From Listeria cossartiae subsp. cossartiae (GTDB taxonomy: Bacteria > Bacillota > Bacilli > Lactobacillales > Listeriaceae), in the NCBI RefSeq assembly GCF_014224155.1, contig NZ_JAASUI010000001.1, positions 744,001 through 808,000 on the forward strand: 64,000 nt of DNA, read 5' to 3'. Positions 17,829 through 26,460 of this stretch are shown one piece after another. The notes below the pieces were generated by a model that had not been told where the DNA came from, made no database searches, and saw nothing but the letters and a program-made list of their open reading frames with translations. The number at the start of each line of letters is the position of its first letter. Position 1 is the first letter of the stretch. The position numbers and the translations under genes are program-made.

Positions 17829-18062
17829 ATGTCTCAGTTATTGGGAATTATTCAACGTTTACATGCAATGCAAGAAGATGAGTCTGCTGAAACACAAGCA
17901 AGACGTTTTGAAAAAAATGGTACGCCTGTGTGCGAAGTGAAGTTTTTCCAAGCTTCTAACTCATTTGAAGTAGAAATCTATGGCGACAACAGTAAATATC
18001 AGTTTGATGATATTGACATGACGGCTATCGAAATTTTTGAAACATTACAAGAAAACGAATAA
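17829..18062 (+). CDS. ykuJ: YkuJ-like protein (DUF1797)
   Basis: This is a 77-residue protein of the YkuJ/DUF1797 family, which is a small alpha/beta fold of unknown function. It keeps the conserved ends 'MSQLLGIIQRLHAMQ' and 'FDDIDMTAIEIFETLQ'. The order ykuJ, a ykuL-type CBS gene, a ccpC-type regulator, then dapH/dapL copies the B. subtilis ykuJ-ykuL-ccpC-ykuQ-ykuR region. The start is ATG 17829, with AGAGGAGAGG upstream. The frame stays open for 38 codons upstream from an ATG at 17715, but homologues begin here. A terminator follows. Confidence 0.82.
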   Translation: MSQLLGIIQRLHAMQEDESAETQARRFEKNGTPVCEVKFFQASNSFEVEIYGDNSKYQFDDIDMTAIEIFETLQENE

Positions 18063-18096
18063 GAAGGTAAAAATCGGACAATCCGGTTATTTACTT

Positions 18097-18131
18097 AGAG
18101 GCTGTGAATATTTATTCACAGCTTTTTTTAT
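18097..18131 (+). terminator. terminator after ykuJ
   Basis: GCTGTGAATA (18101-18110) pairs with TATTCACAGC (18113-18122), followed by seven T residues. Confidence 0.85.
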
Positions 18132-18263
18132 TTTCAAGCGCTAAATGAAAGAAATCAGACTAAATAGTATGGTAGAATAGGAGATGGAAAAGTTTCGCTT
18201 TATTTTAAAAAGTTGAAAGAAACTTCGTAGAGCTTGAAAATACAAGGAAGAGGAAGATTCTAA

Positions 18264-18716
18264 ATGATCTCAAATAGATTTGGACAATTTATTGACAATG
18301 AACTAGCTGATTCTATGATTTCCGCTGAAAAGGTTGCCCATGTGCAGCTTGGTAATAACTTAGAACATGCACTACTTGTTTTAACTAAATGCGGTTATTC
18401 AGTTATTCCTGTACTAGACTTTGAATTTAAACTCCATGGATTAATAAGTGCAGCAATGATTACGGATGCGATACTTGGACTCGAACGTATCGAGTTTGAA
18501 CGATTAGAAGATTTAAAAGTAGAAGATGTCATGCAAACTGATTTCCCGGTAATTAAAGATTTTAACAATAACGAGCGAATTGTACACTTACTTGTAGATC
18601 ATCCTTTTGTTTGTGTTGTAGATGCTGACCACCATTTTGAAGGAATAGTAACAAGGCGTGTTGTGTTAAAACAAGTCAATCGCTATATTCATTTACAGGT
18701 GGAGGAAAATAGATGA
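18264..18716 (+). CDS. cbpB: CBS-domain c-di-AMP binding protein CbpB (YkuL/DarB family)
   Basis: This 150-residue protein consists of two CBS domains ('CGYSVIPVLDFEFKLHGLIS' is the first; 'HPFVCVVDADHHFEGIVT' the second). In L. monocytogenes CbpB was identified as a c-di-AMP binding protein, and both it and B. subtilis DarB in the apo state activate the (p)ppGpp synthetase RelA (Rel). It thus links K+/c-di-AMP status to the stringent response. The stop overlaps the ccpC start by four bases (ATGA), so the two are translationally coupled. AAGGAAGAGGAAG precedes the ATG. Confidence 0.88.
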   Translation: MISNRFGQFIDNELADSMISAEKVAHVQLGNNLEHALLVLTKCGYSVIPVLDFEFKLHGLISAAMITDAILGLERIEFERLEDLKVEDVMQTDFPVIKDFNNNERIVHLLVDHPFVCVVDADHHFEGIVTRRVVLKQVNRYIHLQVEENR

Positions 18717-19591
18717 TTGTCACAGAATATGAATTACTTGTTTGTTTAGCGGAAGAACTTAATATGCGTAAAAGTGCGGAAAAGCTCTTTTTAAGTCAGC
18801 CAGCTTTGTCACAACGCCTGCAAACAATTGAAAGCAGATGGAACACCAAAATCTTTATTCGTACACAAAAAGGACTATTGCTAACCCCAGAAGGAGAAGC
18901 AATTGTTCGCCATGCATCTAGCGTTATTGAGCGTGAGCATACTATCCAAGAGAAACTCGAAGCGATGGAAGGTGTCGTGCGGGGAACACTACGAATTGCC
19001 TGTGCGAGCGTAGTTGCACAAATGTGGCTACCGCGCGTCCTAAAAGCTTTCTCAAGAGCCTATCCAAACGTGCAAATTTCGCTTGTCACGGGTTGGAGCA
19101 GCGAAGTAACGCAACAATTAGCTGCCGGCAATGTTCATATCGGGATTGTTCGTGGAAATTCCACTTGGAAAAGCGTTCAAAAACCATTATTTAATGACAA
19201 ATTAATTTTAGTAGACACTGAAATCACAAAAATTGAAGAAGTTTTCCAAACCAATCGACCATTTATCCAATTTCGCAGTGATTCGAATTATTACCAAGTT
19301 ATTCAAGACTACTGGCAACGTAATTTCGGGAAAATGCCACGTCAAGCAATGCTGATGGATCAAATGGAAACCTCAAGACAAATGGCCTTAAATGGTATTG
19401 GTTTTGCGATTTTACCGGAAGTGACGATGTTAGGTTATACGGACAAAATCAACAAAATCCCACTAACAGAAAAAGATGGCTCGATTTTAAGTCGCGAAAC
19501 GAATTTACTGACTTACGAACAGTCACTCAGTTTACCACAAGTGAAGGCGTTTTTAGAAATAACAGATAAATTCCTTGAACAAGTTAAATAG
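18713..19591 (+). CDS. ccpC: LysR-type regulator CcpC
   Basis: This 292-residue transcription factor has an N-terminal winged helix ('MRKSAEKLFLSQPALSQRLQTIE') and a LysR substrate-binding domain. In Listeria and Bacillus, CcpC represses citrate synthase and aconitase genes (citZ/citB) and responds to citrate. The context, downstream of a ykuL-like gene and upstream of dapH, is that of B. subtilis ccpC. It is translationally coupled to cbpB, joining carbon control and c-di-AMP sensing in one unit. No terminator separates it from dapH, 47 bp downstream. Confidence 0.88.
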   Translation: MIVTEYELLVCLAEELNMRKSAEKLFLSQPALSQRLQTIESRWNTKIFIRTQKGLLLTPEGEAIVRHASSVIEREHTIQEKLEAMEGVVRGTLRIACASVVAQMWLPRVLKAFSRAYPNVQISLVTGWSSEVTQQLAAGNVHIGIVRGNSTWKSVQKPLFNDKLILVDTEITKIEEVFQTNRPFIQFRSDSNYYQVIQDYWQRNFGKMPRQAMLMDQMETSRQMALNGIGFAILPEVTMLGYTDKINKIPLTEKDGSILSRETNLLTYEQSLSLPQVKAFLEITDKFLEQVK

Positions 19592-19638
19592 CTATGGCAA
19601 AATAGAAAGCAGAACATATCGGAAGGGGACAAAAATTC

Positions 19639-20349
19639 ATGGAACAAATGGATGCACACCAAATTATTTCTTTTATTCAAAATAGCAAGAAAGCAACACC
19701 AGTCAAAGTTTACCTTAAAGGGGACTTAGAAAAAATCGATTTCCCAAGTGATGTAAAAACATTCATTACTGGAAATGCGGGAACTATTTTTGGAGAATGG
19801 GCAGTTGTTGAGCCATTATTAGAAGCAAATAAAGCGAATATTGAAGATTACGTGATCGAAAATGATCGTCGTAACTCCGCTATTCCTTTGTTAGATATGA
19901 AAAATATTAATGCACGTATTGAGCCTGGCGCAGTGATTCGCGACCAAGTAACAATTGGCGACAATGCGGTAATTATGATGGGAGCAAGCATTAATATCGG
20001 TTCTGTTATCGGCGACGGTACAATGATTGATATGAATGTTGTTCTTGGCGGCCGCGCAACAGTTGGTAAAAATTGCCATATTGGTGCAGGTTCTGTCCTT
20101 GCCGGCGTAGTAGAACCACCATCCGCACAACCAGTAATCGTAGAAGATAATGTGGTTGTTGGCGCGAACGTTGTTGTTTTAGAAGGCGTACGTATTGGAG
20201 AAGGCGCAGTTGTAGCAGCGGGCGCAATCGTTACAAAAGATGTAGCTCCTGGAACAGTTGTAGCCGGAATTCCTGCACGTGAACTTAAAAAATTAGATGC
20301 AAAAACAGCGTCTAAAACAGAAATCATGCAAGAACTTCGCCAACTTTAA
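19639..20349 (+). CDS. dapH: 2,3,4,5-tetrahydropyridine-2,6-dicarboxylate N-acetyltransferase
   Basis: DapH acetylates tetrahydrodipicolinate with acetyl-CoA in the acetylase branch of lysine/DAP synthesis. The 236-residue protein has an N-terminal alpha domain and a left-handed parallel beta-helix, visible as hexapeptide repeats ([LIV]-G-x4) from about residue 90 to 220 (for example '[23 protein letters not shown]'). This is the length of B. subtilis YkuQ. Listeria annotations often call it dapD, but the DapL partner downstream points to the acetyl route. It starts with ATG after GGAAGGGG. Confidence 0.93.
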   Translation: MEQMDAHQIISFIQNSKKATPVKVYLKGDLEKIDFPSDVKTFITGNAGTIFGEWAVVEPLLEANKANIEDYVIENDRRNSAIPLLDMKNINARIEPGAVIRDQVTIGDNAVIMMGASINIGSVIGDGTMIDMNVVLGGRATVGKNCHIGAGSVLAGVVEPPSAQPVIVEDNVVVGANVVVLEGVRIGEGAVVAAGAIVTKDVAPGTVVAGIPARELKKLDAKTASKTEIMQELRQL

Positions 20350-20356
20350 AAAATCA

Positions 20357-20398
20357 AAGGGAACTGTTTCGTCTGTTGGCGGAGCAGTCCTTTTTTAG
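20357..20398 (+). terminator. weak hairpin between dapH and dapL
   Basis: AGGGAACTG pairs imperfectly with CAGTCCTTTTTT across a 17-base loop and is followed by T residues. It may only partly reduce transcription of dapL. Confidence 0.45.
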
Positions 20399-20413
20399 AA
20401 GGAGAGAGTCGCC

Positions 20414-21529
20414 ATGTTAAATGAATTTATTGCCATTCGACGTGATTTACACCAAATTCCTGAAACAGGTTACAAAGAGTTGAAAACACAAGCTTATTTA
20501 TTAGATTATATTAGCAAATTACCGAACGAACATTTAGAAGTGAAAAAATGGCGCACGGGAATTTTAGTTTTAGTGAAGGGATCGAACCCCGAAAAAACAA
20601 TTGGCTATCGTACGGATATTGATGCCTTACCAATTACAGAAGAAACGGGTTTAGCCTTTGCATCAAAACATCCAGGTAATATGCATGCTTGTGGACATGA
20701 TTTACATATGAGTATCGCGCTTGGTGTGTTGACGCATTTTGCGAGTAAACCAGCCAAAGATAATCTACTATTCGTGTTCCAACCAGCCGAAGAAGGACCG
20801 GGCGGCGCCAAACCAATCATGGAAAGCGCGGAATTTGCTGAATGGCGCCCAGATAGCATTTACGGACTTCATATCGCACCAGAATACAAAGTCGGTGAAA
20901 TTGCGATTAAACCCGGCTTACTGTTTGCCAATACATCCGAACTCTTTATCTCGTTTAAAGGAAAAGGCGGGCACGCGGCGTATCCGCATTTGGCGAATGA
21001 TATGGTTGTTGCGGCAAGCGCCTTCGTAGGGCAAATGCAGACGATTATAAGCCGAAATATCGATCCAATGGATAGCGCGGTTATTACGATTGGTCGGATT
21101 CACGGCGGGGAAATTCAAAATGTCATTGCGGAAACGGCTTATTTAGATGGGACGATTCGGACGCTTTCACCGGAAACAATGGAGATAGTTTGGACTCGTT
21201 TAAAACAGCTTGCTAAAGGCTGGGAAGAGGCTTACCAATGTGAAGTGGAATTTCATCCAGGATCAGATTATTACCAAGTGGACAATGATCCGGCTGAAAC
21301 CGAAGAATTTATCCACTTTTTAGAAGAACGTTATCCTGAAAGTTATGTGCCAGCACGTTCGGCGATGACTGGCGAAGACTTTGGTTACTTTTTATCCGAA
21401 ATTAAAGGGTTTATGTTTTGGTTGGGTGTGGATTCGGAGTACAGTTTGCATCACGCGAAACTTAATCCAAAAGAAGAAGCGATTCCATTTGCCATTGATG
21501 TATTAGTGCAATTTTTGGAAAGTAAATAA
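20414..21529 (+). CDS. dapL: N-acetyl-diaminopimelate deacetylase
   Basis: This M20-family metallohydrolase removes the acetyl group from N-acetyl-L,L-diaminopimelate to give L,L-DAP for cell wall and lysine. The 371-residue protein carries the metal-binding motif 'MHACGHD', '[13 protein letters not shown]'-like residues (here [13 protein letters not shown]) and the dimerisation lid domain typical of M20D amidohydrolases. Its position 64 bp after dapH mirrors ykuQ-ykuR in B. subtilis. AGAAGGAGAGAG precedes the ATG. A strong bidirectional terminator follows. Confidence 0.92.
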   Translation: MLNEFIAIRRDLHQIPETGYKELKTQAYLLDYISKLPNEHLEVKKWRTGILVLVKGSNPEKTIGYRTDIDALPITEETGLAFASKHPGNMHACGHDLHMSIALGVLTHFASKPAKDNLLFVFQPAEEGPGGAKPIMESAEFAEWRPDSIYGLHIAPEYKVGEIAIKPGLLFANTSELFISFKGKGGHAAYPHLANDMVVAASAFVGQMQTIISRNIDPMDSAVITIGRIHGGEIQNVIAETAYLDGTIRTLSPETMEIVWTRLKQLAKGWEEAYQCEVEFHPGSDYYQVDNDPAETEEFIHFLEERYPESYVPARSAMTGEDFGYFLSEIKGFMFWLGVDSEYSLHHAKLNPKEEAIPFAIDVLVQFLESK

Positions 21530-21574
21530 AAAGACGTAAATTCGTTCTCGAAATGAGCGAATTTACGTCTTTTT
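21528..21574. terminator. bidirectional terminator, dapL/MscS
   Basis: A perfect 17-bp stem (21528-21544 with 21558-21574) is flanked by A/T tracts and lies between convergent genes. Confidence 0.9.
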
Positions 21575-22454
21575 AATTATTATTTGGTCCGAATGTGCTT
21601 ACAAAATTGAGCGGTAATTCGATTTCATTTTCTGCGAGTGCTTCGCGGATATCTTTGAGTAAATCGCGTTGAACAGAGTACTGCTCACCGTTCACGGCTT
21701 TACCTACCACTCGAATCATCATATTTGTTGCATCGATGTTTTGCACACCTAACACAACAGGGGGTTCTACGATATTTTTGTTTTCTTTTGCAGCAACTTC
21801 ACAAACCTCACTAATAATTGCAATTGCTTTTTCCGGATCTTCATGCGGACTAATTTGAATGTCCACCATTACTCGCATATTGCCGCGCGAATGATTACTA
21901 ACGACCATAATTTGTCGGTTAGGAATGAAATGAAGCGTGCCATCAAAATCACGTACCTGCGTTGTTCTAAGTCCCAGTGCCTCAACAGTTCCATTGACGA
22001 GCCCAATTGTAATCGTATCGCCAACATCAAGTTGTCGTTCAAGCAGAATAAAAAATCCAGTTACCACGTCACTAACAAGCCCTTGTGCACCAAACGCGAT
22101 TGCCAAACTCGCAACCCCAGCGCTCGCAATAATCGCTGTAACGTCCATAAAGTTCTGTAATAATAAAATCGCAAAAGTGAAAAATAAAACATAACCGTAA
22201 AAATTAGAAATTAAGCTCTCTAACGTATCCGCCCGACCAACAGAAACGGCTTGTTGCTGCCGATACTTGCGGAAGAAACTACGAATAATCTTATTACCAA
22301 CTACGCGAAAAATAAAATAAAGAACAATTAATATCGCAATTTTTATCCCAACAGAAATAATATGATTCCAAAATTGTTCCCAATCAATCGAATTGAACCA
22401 CTTTTTGAGTAAATTCATCTTTTGGTCCACATCCTTTGAAAGATCTCCATCCAT
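21573..22454 (-). CDS. MscS-family mechanosensitive channel (YkuT-like)
   Basis: This 293-residue protein has three transmembrane helices followed by a cytoplasmic beta/alpha domain. The pore-lining third helix shows the Ala/Gly-rich pattern 'SAGVASLAIAFGAQGLVSDVVTG', partly quoted, and the downstream 'GDTITIGLVNGTVEALGLRTT' is the beta domain hallmark. Such channels open on hypo-osmotic shock to release solutes. It is the counterpart of B. subtilis YkuT, beside ykuQR. AAAGGGGGA precedes the ATG at 22454. Its location next to the Gbu importer, though on the other strand, fits osmotic adaptation. Confidence 0.88.
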   Translation of the reverse strand: MDGDLSKDVDQKMNLLKKWFNSIDWEQFWNHIISVGIKIAILIVLYFIFRVVGNKIIRSFFRKYRQQQAVSVGRADTLESLISNFYGYVLFFTFAILLLQNFMDVTAIIASAGVASLAIAFGAQGLVSDVVTGFFILLERQLDVGDTITIGLVNGTVEALGLRTTQVRDFDGTLHFIPNRQIMVVSNHSRGNMRVMVDIQISPHEDPEKAIAIISEVCEVAAKENKNIVEPPVVLGVQNIDATNMMIRVVGKAVNGEQYSVQRDLLKDIREALAENEIELPLNFVSTFGPNNN

Positions 22455-22789
22455 TTCATCTCCCCCTTTCTAATGAAATGTCCTTTTCTATTCTAACAAA
22501 TATTTTACAAAAATGCTGTTATAAAAAATAAATTTTCACTAGAAAACGCCTATTTTTCTCGAAAAATCGCGCTTTTTTTCAAAAAAAATTTAAAAACTGT
22601 TAGCCACTCTTGTAGTAAGATGGAGGCGCTTTCTCAAAAGTTCAAAAACGCGCAAACCAAACTGTATGATGTGAAACTAAGCCGAAACTTGTGTACAATG
22701 ATAAATGTTATTGCTTTTTTTAAAAGTGATATGGGCCGAATTTTTGCCTAGTAAATAATTCAATCTAAAAAAAGAAAGGGGATTTTATT
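22455..22789 (+). promoter_or_regulatory. intergenic region upstream of gbuABC
   Basis: This 335-bp AT-rich region separates divergent mscS and gbuA. A candidate promoter is GTGAAA (~22670), 17 bp and TACAAT (~22693). In L. monocytogenes gbu is known to have both sigma-A and sigma-B promoters; I could not place a convincing sigma-B site. AAAGAAAGGGG is the ribosome binding site for the TTG start. Confidence 0.35.
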
Positions 22790-23983
22790 TTGAGTAAGAT
22801 TAAAGTAGAAGAGCTAACGAAGATTTTCGGAAAAAAGGCTTCCAAAGCATCTTCTTTACTTTCTCAGGGGAAATCGAAAACAGATATTTTGAAAGAAACA
22901 GGCGCGACAATTGGTGTGAATAAAGCATCTTTTAGCGTAGAAGAAGGCGAGATTTTCGTTATTATGGGGCTTTCTGGTAGTGGGAAGTCGACTTTGGTAC
23001 GACTTTTAAACCGTCTAATTGAGCCTACGAGCGGAAAAATTTGGCTTGACGGAAAAGAACTATCCAGTCTAAATAAAAAAGAACTTTTGGAAGTTAGAAG
23101 AAAAAGCATGAGTATGGTCTTCCAAAACTTTGGTTTATTTCCTAACAGAACGATTAATCGCAATGTTGAATACGGTCTTGAAATTCAAGGAATGGACAAA
23201 GACGAACGTGAGAAAAATGCAGCAGAATCGCTTGCACTTGTTGGTTTAGCTGGTTATGGCGATCAATATCCTTCGCAACTTTCTGGTGGGATGCAGCAAC
23301 GTGTAGGTCTGGCGAGAGCACTTGCGAACAATCCGGACATTTTATTAATGGATGAAGCATTCTCCGCACTTGACCCACTTAATCGAAAAGACATGCAAGA
23401 TCAATTACTAGATTTACAAGATAAAATGAAAAAAACGATTATCTTTATTACCCATGATCTGGATGAGGCGCTTCGGATTGGTGACCACATCATGATTATG
23501 CGTGATGGTTCCGTCGTTCAAACAGGTTCTCCGGAAGAAATTCTGGCACATCCAGCCAATGAATACGTCGAAAAATTCATTGAAGATGTTGACCGTTCGA
23601 AAGTCTATACAGCGAGCAACGTGATGATTCGTCCAGAAATCGTTAATTTTGAAAAAGATGGTCCGCGTGTTGCGCTTAAACGGATGCGTGAAGCTGGAAC
23701 TTCCAGTGTATTCGTTGTGAAACGTAATCGTGAGCTAGTTGGTATTGTCCATGCTGCTGAAGTATCAAAACTTGTAAAAGAAAATATTACTTCACTTGAA
23801 ACGGCTCTACATCGTGATGTGCCAACAACTGGCCTAGATACGCCGCTTGCAGAAATTATGGATACAATCTCGACAACGACGATTCCAATCGCTGTAACAG
23901 AAGATGGAAAACTAAAAGGAATTATCATTCGCGGATCCGTTCTGGCCGCACTTTCTGGAAACGAGGTGAACGTTAATGCCTAA
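22790..23983 (+). CDS. gbuA: glycine betaine ABC transporter, ATP-binding subunit GbuA
   Basis: GbuA is the 397-residue ATPase of the OpuA/ProV type. It shows Walker A 'GLSGSGKST', Q-loop, signature 'LSGGMQQR', Walker B 'ILLMDEAFSALD' and switch His 'FITHDLDEAL'. A C-terminal pair of CBS domains (from about residue 270) senses ionic strength in OpuA homologues and may bind c-di-AMP in others. It drives uptake of glycine betaine for osmo- and cold tolerance. The start is TTG at 22790. It overlaps gbuB by eight bases. Confidence 0.95.
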   Translation: MSKIKVEELTKIFGKKASKASSLLSQGKSKTDILKETGATIGVNKASFSVEEGEIFVIMGLSGSGKSTLVRLLNRLIEPTSGKIWLDGKELSSLNKKELLEVRRKSMSMVFQNFGLFPNRTINRNVEYGLEIQGMDKDEREKNAAESLALVGLAGYGDQYPSQLSGGMQQRVGLARALANNPDILLMDEAFSALDPLNRKDMQDQLLDLQDKMKKTIIFITHDLDEALRIGDHIMIMRDGSVVQTGSPEEILAHPANEYVEKFIEDVDRSKVYTASNVMIRPEIVNFEKDGPRVALKRMREAGTSSVFVVKRNRELVGIVHAAEVSKLVKENITSLETALHRDVPTTGLDTPLAEIMDTISTTTIPIAVTEDGKLKGIIIRGSVLAALSGNEVNVNA

Positions 23984-24824
23984 TATTCCAACGATTCCAT
24001 TAGCTAGTTGGATTGACAAATTAGTGGATGGCTTAACGCAATTTGAAGGATTTTTTAATGTAATTACAAATATCATTGGCGGGATTGTGGACGCATTCCA
24101 ATGGGTGTTCGACTTAGTTCCACCGTGGTTATTTATAATTTTACTTGTACTTGGAACATTTTGGGTAAATCGTAAAGGCAAAAAATGGGGTTTAATTACT
24201 TTTGAAGTTGTCGGTTTACTTTTAATTTGGAACTTAGATTTCTGGCGTGATATGACGCAAACATTAACGCTCGTACTGACAAGTAGTTTAATCGCGCTTG
24301 TTATCGGGGTTCCACTTGGTATTTGGATGGCAAAAAGCAATATCGTCGAAAGTATCTTTAAACCGGTGCTCGACTTTATGCAAACCATGCCGGCCTTTGT
24401 TTACTTAATTCCAGCCGTAGCATTTTTCGGAATTGGAATGGTTCCAGGGGTTGTGGCTTCTGTTATTTTCGCAATGCCTCCAACTGTTCGTATGACTAAT
24501 CTAGGTATTCGCCAAGTTTCAACAGAGCTTGTAGAAGCAGCCGATTCGTTCGGTTCAACACCTTGGCAAAAACTTTGGAAAGTACAGCTACCAATGGCGA
24601 AATCAACCATGATGGCTGGGATTAACCAAAGTATCATGTTAGCACTTTCTATGGTCGTAATTGCTTCGATGATCGGTGCGATGGGACTTGGAACACGTGT
24701 TTACTTCGCAGTAGGACGTAATGACGCTGGTGGTGGATTTGTCGCTGGGATTGCGATTGTTATTGTAGCAATCATCCTAGACCGTCTGACACAAGCCTTC
24801 AATAAAAAAGCGAAATCAGAATAA
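23976..24824 (+). CDS. gbuB: glycine betaine ABC transporter permease GbuB
   Basis: This 282-residue membrane permease belongs to the ProW/OpuAB type. It has an amphipathic N-terminal part, about six or seven helices, and the cytoplasmic EAA loop 'LVEAADSFGSTPWQKLWKVQLPMAKS', partly quoted, which docks onto GbuA. It forms the membrane channel through which betaine passes. Its start lies inside the gbuA 3' end, indicating translational coupling, and gbuC follows after 13 bases. Confidence 0.95.
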   Translation: MPNIPTIPLASWIDKLVDGLTQFEGFFNVITNIIGGIVDAFQWVFDLVPPWLFIILLVLGTFWVNRKGKKWGLITFEVVGLLLIWNLDFWRDMTQTLTLVLTSSLIALVIGVPLGIWMAKSNIVESIFKPVLDFMQTMPAFVYLIPAVAFFGIGMVPGVVASVIFAMPPTVRMTNLGIRQVSTELVEAADSFGSTPWQKLWKVQLPMAKSTMMAGINQSIMLALSMVVIASMIGAMGLGTRVYFAVGRNDAGGGFVAGIAIVIVAIILDRLTQAFNKKAKSE

Positions 24825-24837
24825 GGAGGAGAGTAGA

Positions 24838-25740
24838 TTGCTAAAAAAATTAATCACCACCGCAGTTTTGGCTATGCTTATTTTCACTTTAGCAGCCTGC
24901 GGGACAACCCTTGCTCCTTATGACGCGAAAAAAGATTTAGGCGAACAAATCAATTATACAATCACTGGAATTGATGCAGGAGCAGGAATTATGCTTGCCA
25001 CACAAAATGCGATTAAAGATTACCATTTAGATGATGATAATTGGCAGTTACAAACAAGTTCGACTGCGGCAATGACTAGTACACTTCAAAAAGCGATGAA
25101 AGATAAGCGCCCGATTGTTGTAACTGGTTGGACCCCACACTGGATGTTTACAAAATTTGATTTGAAATTTTTAGACGATCCCAAAAATGTCTATGGTAAC
25201 GCAGAAAATATCCACACAATCGTACGCAAAGGCTTAAAAGAAGATAAACCCTCCGCGTACCAAGTGTTAGATAATTTCTTCTGGACCGCAGAAGACATGT
25301 CTGAGGTAATGCTAGAAGTGAATGACGGCGTTGACCCAGAAGAAGCAGCCAAAAAATGGATTAAAAATAATCCAGAAAAAGTGGCAAAATGGACAGATGG
25401 CGTTGAAAAAGTAGATGGTGATGAAATCAAGTTAACTTATGTAGCTTGGGATTCTGAAATTGCCTCCACAAACGTTGTCGCAGAAGCATTAAAACAAGTT
25501 GGCTACAAACCGACGATCCAAGCAATGGAAATTCAACCAATGTGGGCATCTGTCGCAACGGACGCAGCAGATGGAATGGTTGCAGCATGGCTTCCAAACA
25601 CTTCCGGAATCTACTACAAAGATTATAAAGGGAAGTTTGAAGATTTAGGGCCGAACTTAAAAGGTGCAAAAATTGGCCTTGCAGTTCCAAAATACATGAC
25701 GAATATCAATTCCATTGAAGATTTGAAAACAAGCAAATAA
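24838..25740 (+). CDS. gbuC: glycine betaine-binding lipoprotein GbuC
   Basis: This 300-residue extracellular solute-binding lipoprotein has a signal peptide ending in the lipobox LAAC, so Cys21 is lipidated and anchored to the outer face of the membrane. The mature part is an OpuAC-type domain. The Trp residues in 'VTGWTPHWMFTKFDLKFL', 'YVAWDS' and 'MVAAWLPNT' match the aromatic cage that holds the quaternary amine. The start is TTG with AAGGAGGAG upstream. It is the last gene of the gbu operon and is followed by a terminator. Confidence 0.95.
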   Translation: MLKKLITTAVLAMLIFTLAACGTTLAPYDAKKDLGEQINYTITGIDAGAGIMLATQNAIKDYHLDDDNWQLQTSSTAAMTSTLQKAMKDKRPIVVTGWTPHWMFTKFDLKFLDDPKNVYGNAENIHTIVRKGLKEDKPSAYQVLDNFFWTAEDMSEVMLEVNDGVDPEEAAKKWIKNNPEKVAKWTDGVEKVDGDEIKLTYVAWDSEIASTNVVAEALKQVGYKPTIQAMEIQPMWASVATDAADGMVAAWLPNTSGIYYKDYKGKFEDLGPNLKGAKIGLAVPKYMTNINSIEDLKTSK

Positions 25741-25747
25741 ACTTTTG

Positions 25748-25803
25748 AAAAGACACGAAGAAGTTCAAGTCTTACTTGATACTTTCTCCGTGCCTTTTTT
25801 TCT
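25748..25803 (+). terminator. gbu operon terminator
   Basis: An imperfect long hairpin (AAAGACACGAAG.. with ..CTCCGTGCCTTT) is followed by a run of T. Confidence 0.65.
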
Positions 25804-25854
25804 CTATAAGGGTAAAATAATAGTTGATTTATGAAATTGCTAGGAGGAAGATGA

Positions 25855-26346
25855 ATGTTTAAAAAATTTCTAAAAAAGACAAAACAAGAAGTAGTATACG
25901 CGCATGTCACTGGACAAGTTATCGCATTAGAAGATGTTCCAGATCCAGTTTTTAATCAAAAAATGATGGGAGAAGGCATTGCAATTAAACCAGAAACAGG
26001 CACAATTGTTGCTCCCGTAGATGGAAAAATTATTCAACTTGCGGAAACGAAGCATGCTTTTGGTATTCGTACAGATATGGGACAAGAAATTCTTGTACAC
26101 ATTGGCTTAGAAACGGTATCTCTAAACGGCGAGGGCTTCAATGTTTTAGTAAGTGTGGGCGATAAAGTAAAAGTAGGCGATCCTATCGTGGAAGCAGACT
26201 TTGATTTCATCGAAAAAAATGCTGCAAGTACTGTTGTACCAATGGTTATAACGAATAGTGCAGAAGGTAAATACGATTTTGATTTCCAAACTGTCACAAA
26301 AGCAGAAGCAGGGAAAACAGCAGTATTGACAACGAATTTAAAATAA
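25855..26346 (+). CDS. PTS glucose-type EIIA (Crr-like)
   Basis: This is a free-standing 163-residue EIIA of the glucose family (IIA-Glc). The phosphorylated histidine is His82 in 'GQEILVHIGLETV', with the companion His67 in 'ETKHAFGI'. It receives phosphate from HPr and passes it to an EIIB/EIICB partner that is not encoded in this window. In Gram-positives such stand-alone EIIA proteins can serve several glucose-family permeases. AGGAGG precedes the ATG. It is monocistronic with its own terminator. Confidence 0.9.
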   Translation: MFKKFLKKTKQEVVYAHVTGQVIALEDVPDPVFNQKMMGEGIAIKPETGTIVAPVDGKIIQLAETKHAFGIRTDMGQEILVHIGLETVSLNGEGFNVLVSVGDKVKVGDPIVEADFDFIEKNAASTVVPMVITNSAEGKYDFDFQTVTKAEAGKTAVLTTNLK

Positions 26347-26352
26347 GCGAAC

Positions 26353-26396
26353 GAAAAAATCCGTGAAAGGGTAATTTCCTTTTCATGGATTTTTTA
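26353..26396 (+). terminator. terminator after EIIA
   Basis: AAAAATCCGTGAAAGG pairs with CCTTTTCATGGATTTTT, with two non-canonical positions, and is followed by T. Confidence 0.8.
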
Positions 26397-26460
26397 GTAT
26401 TCATTTACGTGTTAAAAGGGTAGAATGAAGGTAATTAGTAATTAAAAGGAGCGGAATAAT

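Noticed and set aside
19848..20327. 159-codon open frame antisense to dapH
   Set aside because: It lies opposite a conserved beta-helix gene with regular codon periodicity, has low-complexity Thr/Pro/Ile content and no ribosome binding site. It is a mirror effect of the hexapeptide-repeat coding.
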